Assembly (NCBI RefSeq): GCF_004193775.1
Contig: NC_041019.1
Coordinates: 48,397,928-48,461,927 of the forward strand
Length of the DNA stretch: 64,000 nt
From: Glycine soja
Lineage: Eukaryota; Streptophyta; Magnoliopsida; Fabales; Fabaceae
Direction: 5' to 3'
The translations under genes were made by a program, and so were the position numbers. Positions 61,274 to 64,000 of this stretch are shown here, piece by piece. Each line of letters starts with the position of its first letter. Positions within the stretch are counted from its first letter, which is position 1. Under the pieces are notes generated by a model. That model searched no databases. It worked only from the letters and a program-made list of their open reading frames with translations, and had not been told where the DNA came from.

Positions 61274-64000
<2,727 letters not shown>

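Overview
This is an AT-rich plant nuclear window, most likely from a legume and probably Glycine or a close relative. That rests on the gene content (an AMT2-type ammonium transporter, a GARP transcription factor, BAG, B3 and RPB1 relics), on the LTR types, and on the dense layering of small DNA transposons. No accession was available to confirm the species.

Two conserved cellular genes look intact. One is a four-exon ammonium transporter on the minus strand (20027-24189, 486 aa). The other is a five-exon GARP/G2-like MYB-related transcription factor with EAR repression motifs on the minus strand (43067-44658, 369 aa). A third multi-exon gene on the plus strand (61343 to the right edge) carries a plant mobile domain and appears to be the antisense passenger ORF of an LTR retrotransposon whose presumed 3' LTR is 60171-61000. 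Three decayed genes are visible: a BAG co-chaperone gene (14389-17640) with stops, frameshifts and a 166-bp transposon in an exon; a two-domain B3 gene (54925-55488); and an intron-containing piece of RNA polymerase II RPB1 (59106-60170) that runs into the LTR.

The rest is mostly mobile DNA. From left to right: a long-TIR Mutator-like element (4788-6489); a minus-strand non-autonomous LTR element with three LTRs and two internal domains, bounded by one CAATT target duplication (9559-13150); a Mutator-like MITE with a perfect 9-bp duplication (13477-13903); Stowaway-like and other MITEs; a decayed Ty1/copia element on the minus strand (about 29936-34376); a 3.2-kb foldback structure now split across 29269-41205 by about 7.9 kb of insertions in one arm and a PIF/Harbinger-like element in the other; and a 2.06-kb Mutator-like element (56152-58209) containing a TRIM-type solo LTR.

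The best candidate for something undescribed is the three-LTR element. Each LTR carries, upstream of its TATA box, a dense array of heat-shock elements (alternating TTC and GAA at 5-bp spacing). Each internal domain also contains a second, miniature LTR with its own primer-binding-site-like and polypurine sequences, and a five- or six-copy repeat of about 22 codons derived from the copia integrase/reverse-transcriptase linker. The two outer LTRs resemble each other more than the middle one, which suggests the dimer may have moved as a unit. All of this is read from sequence alone; expression and family membership are untested.
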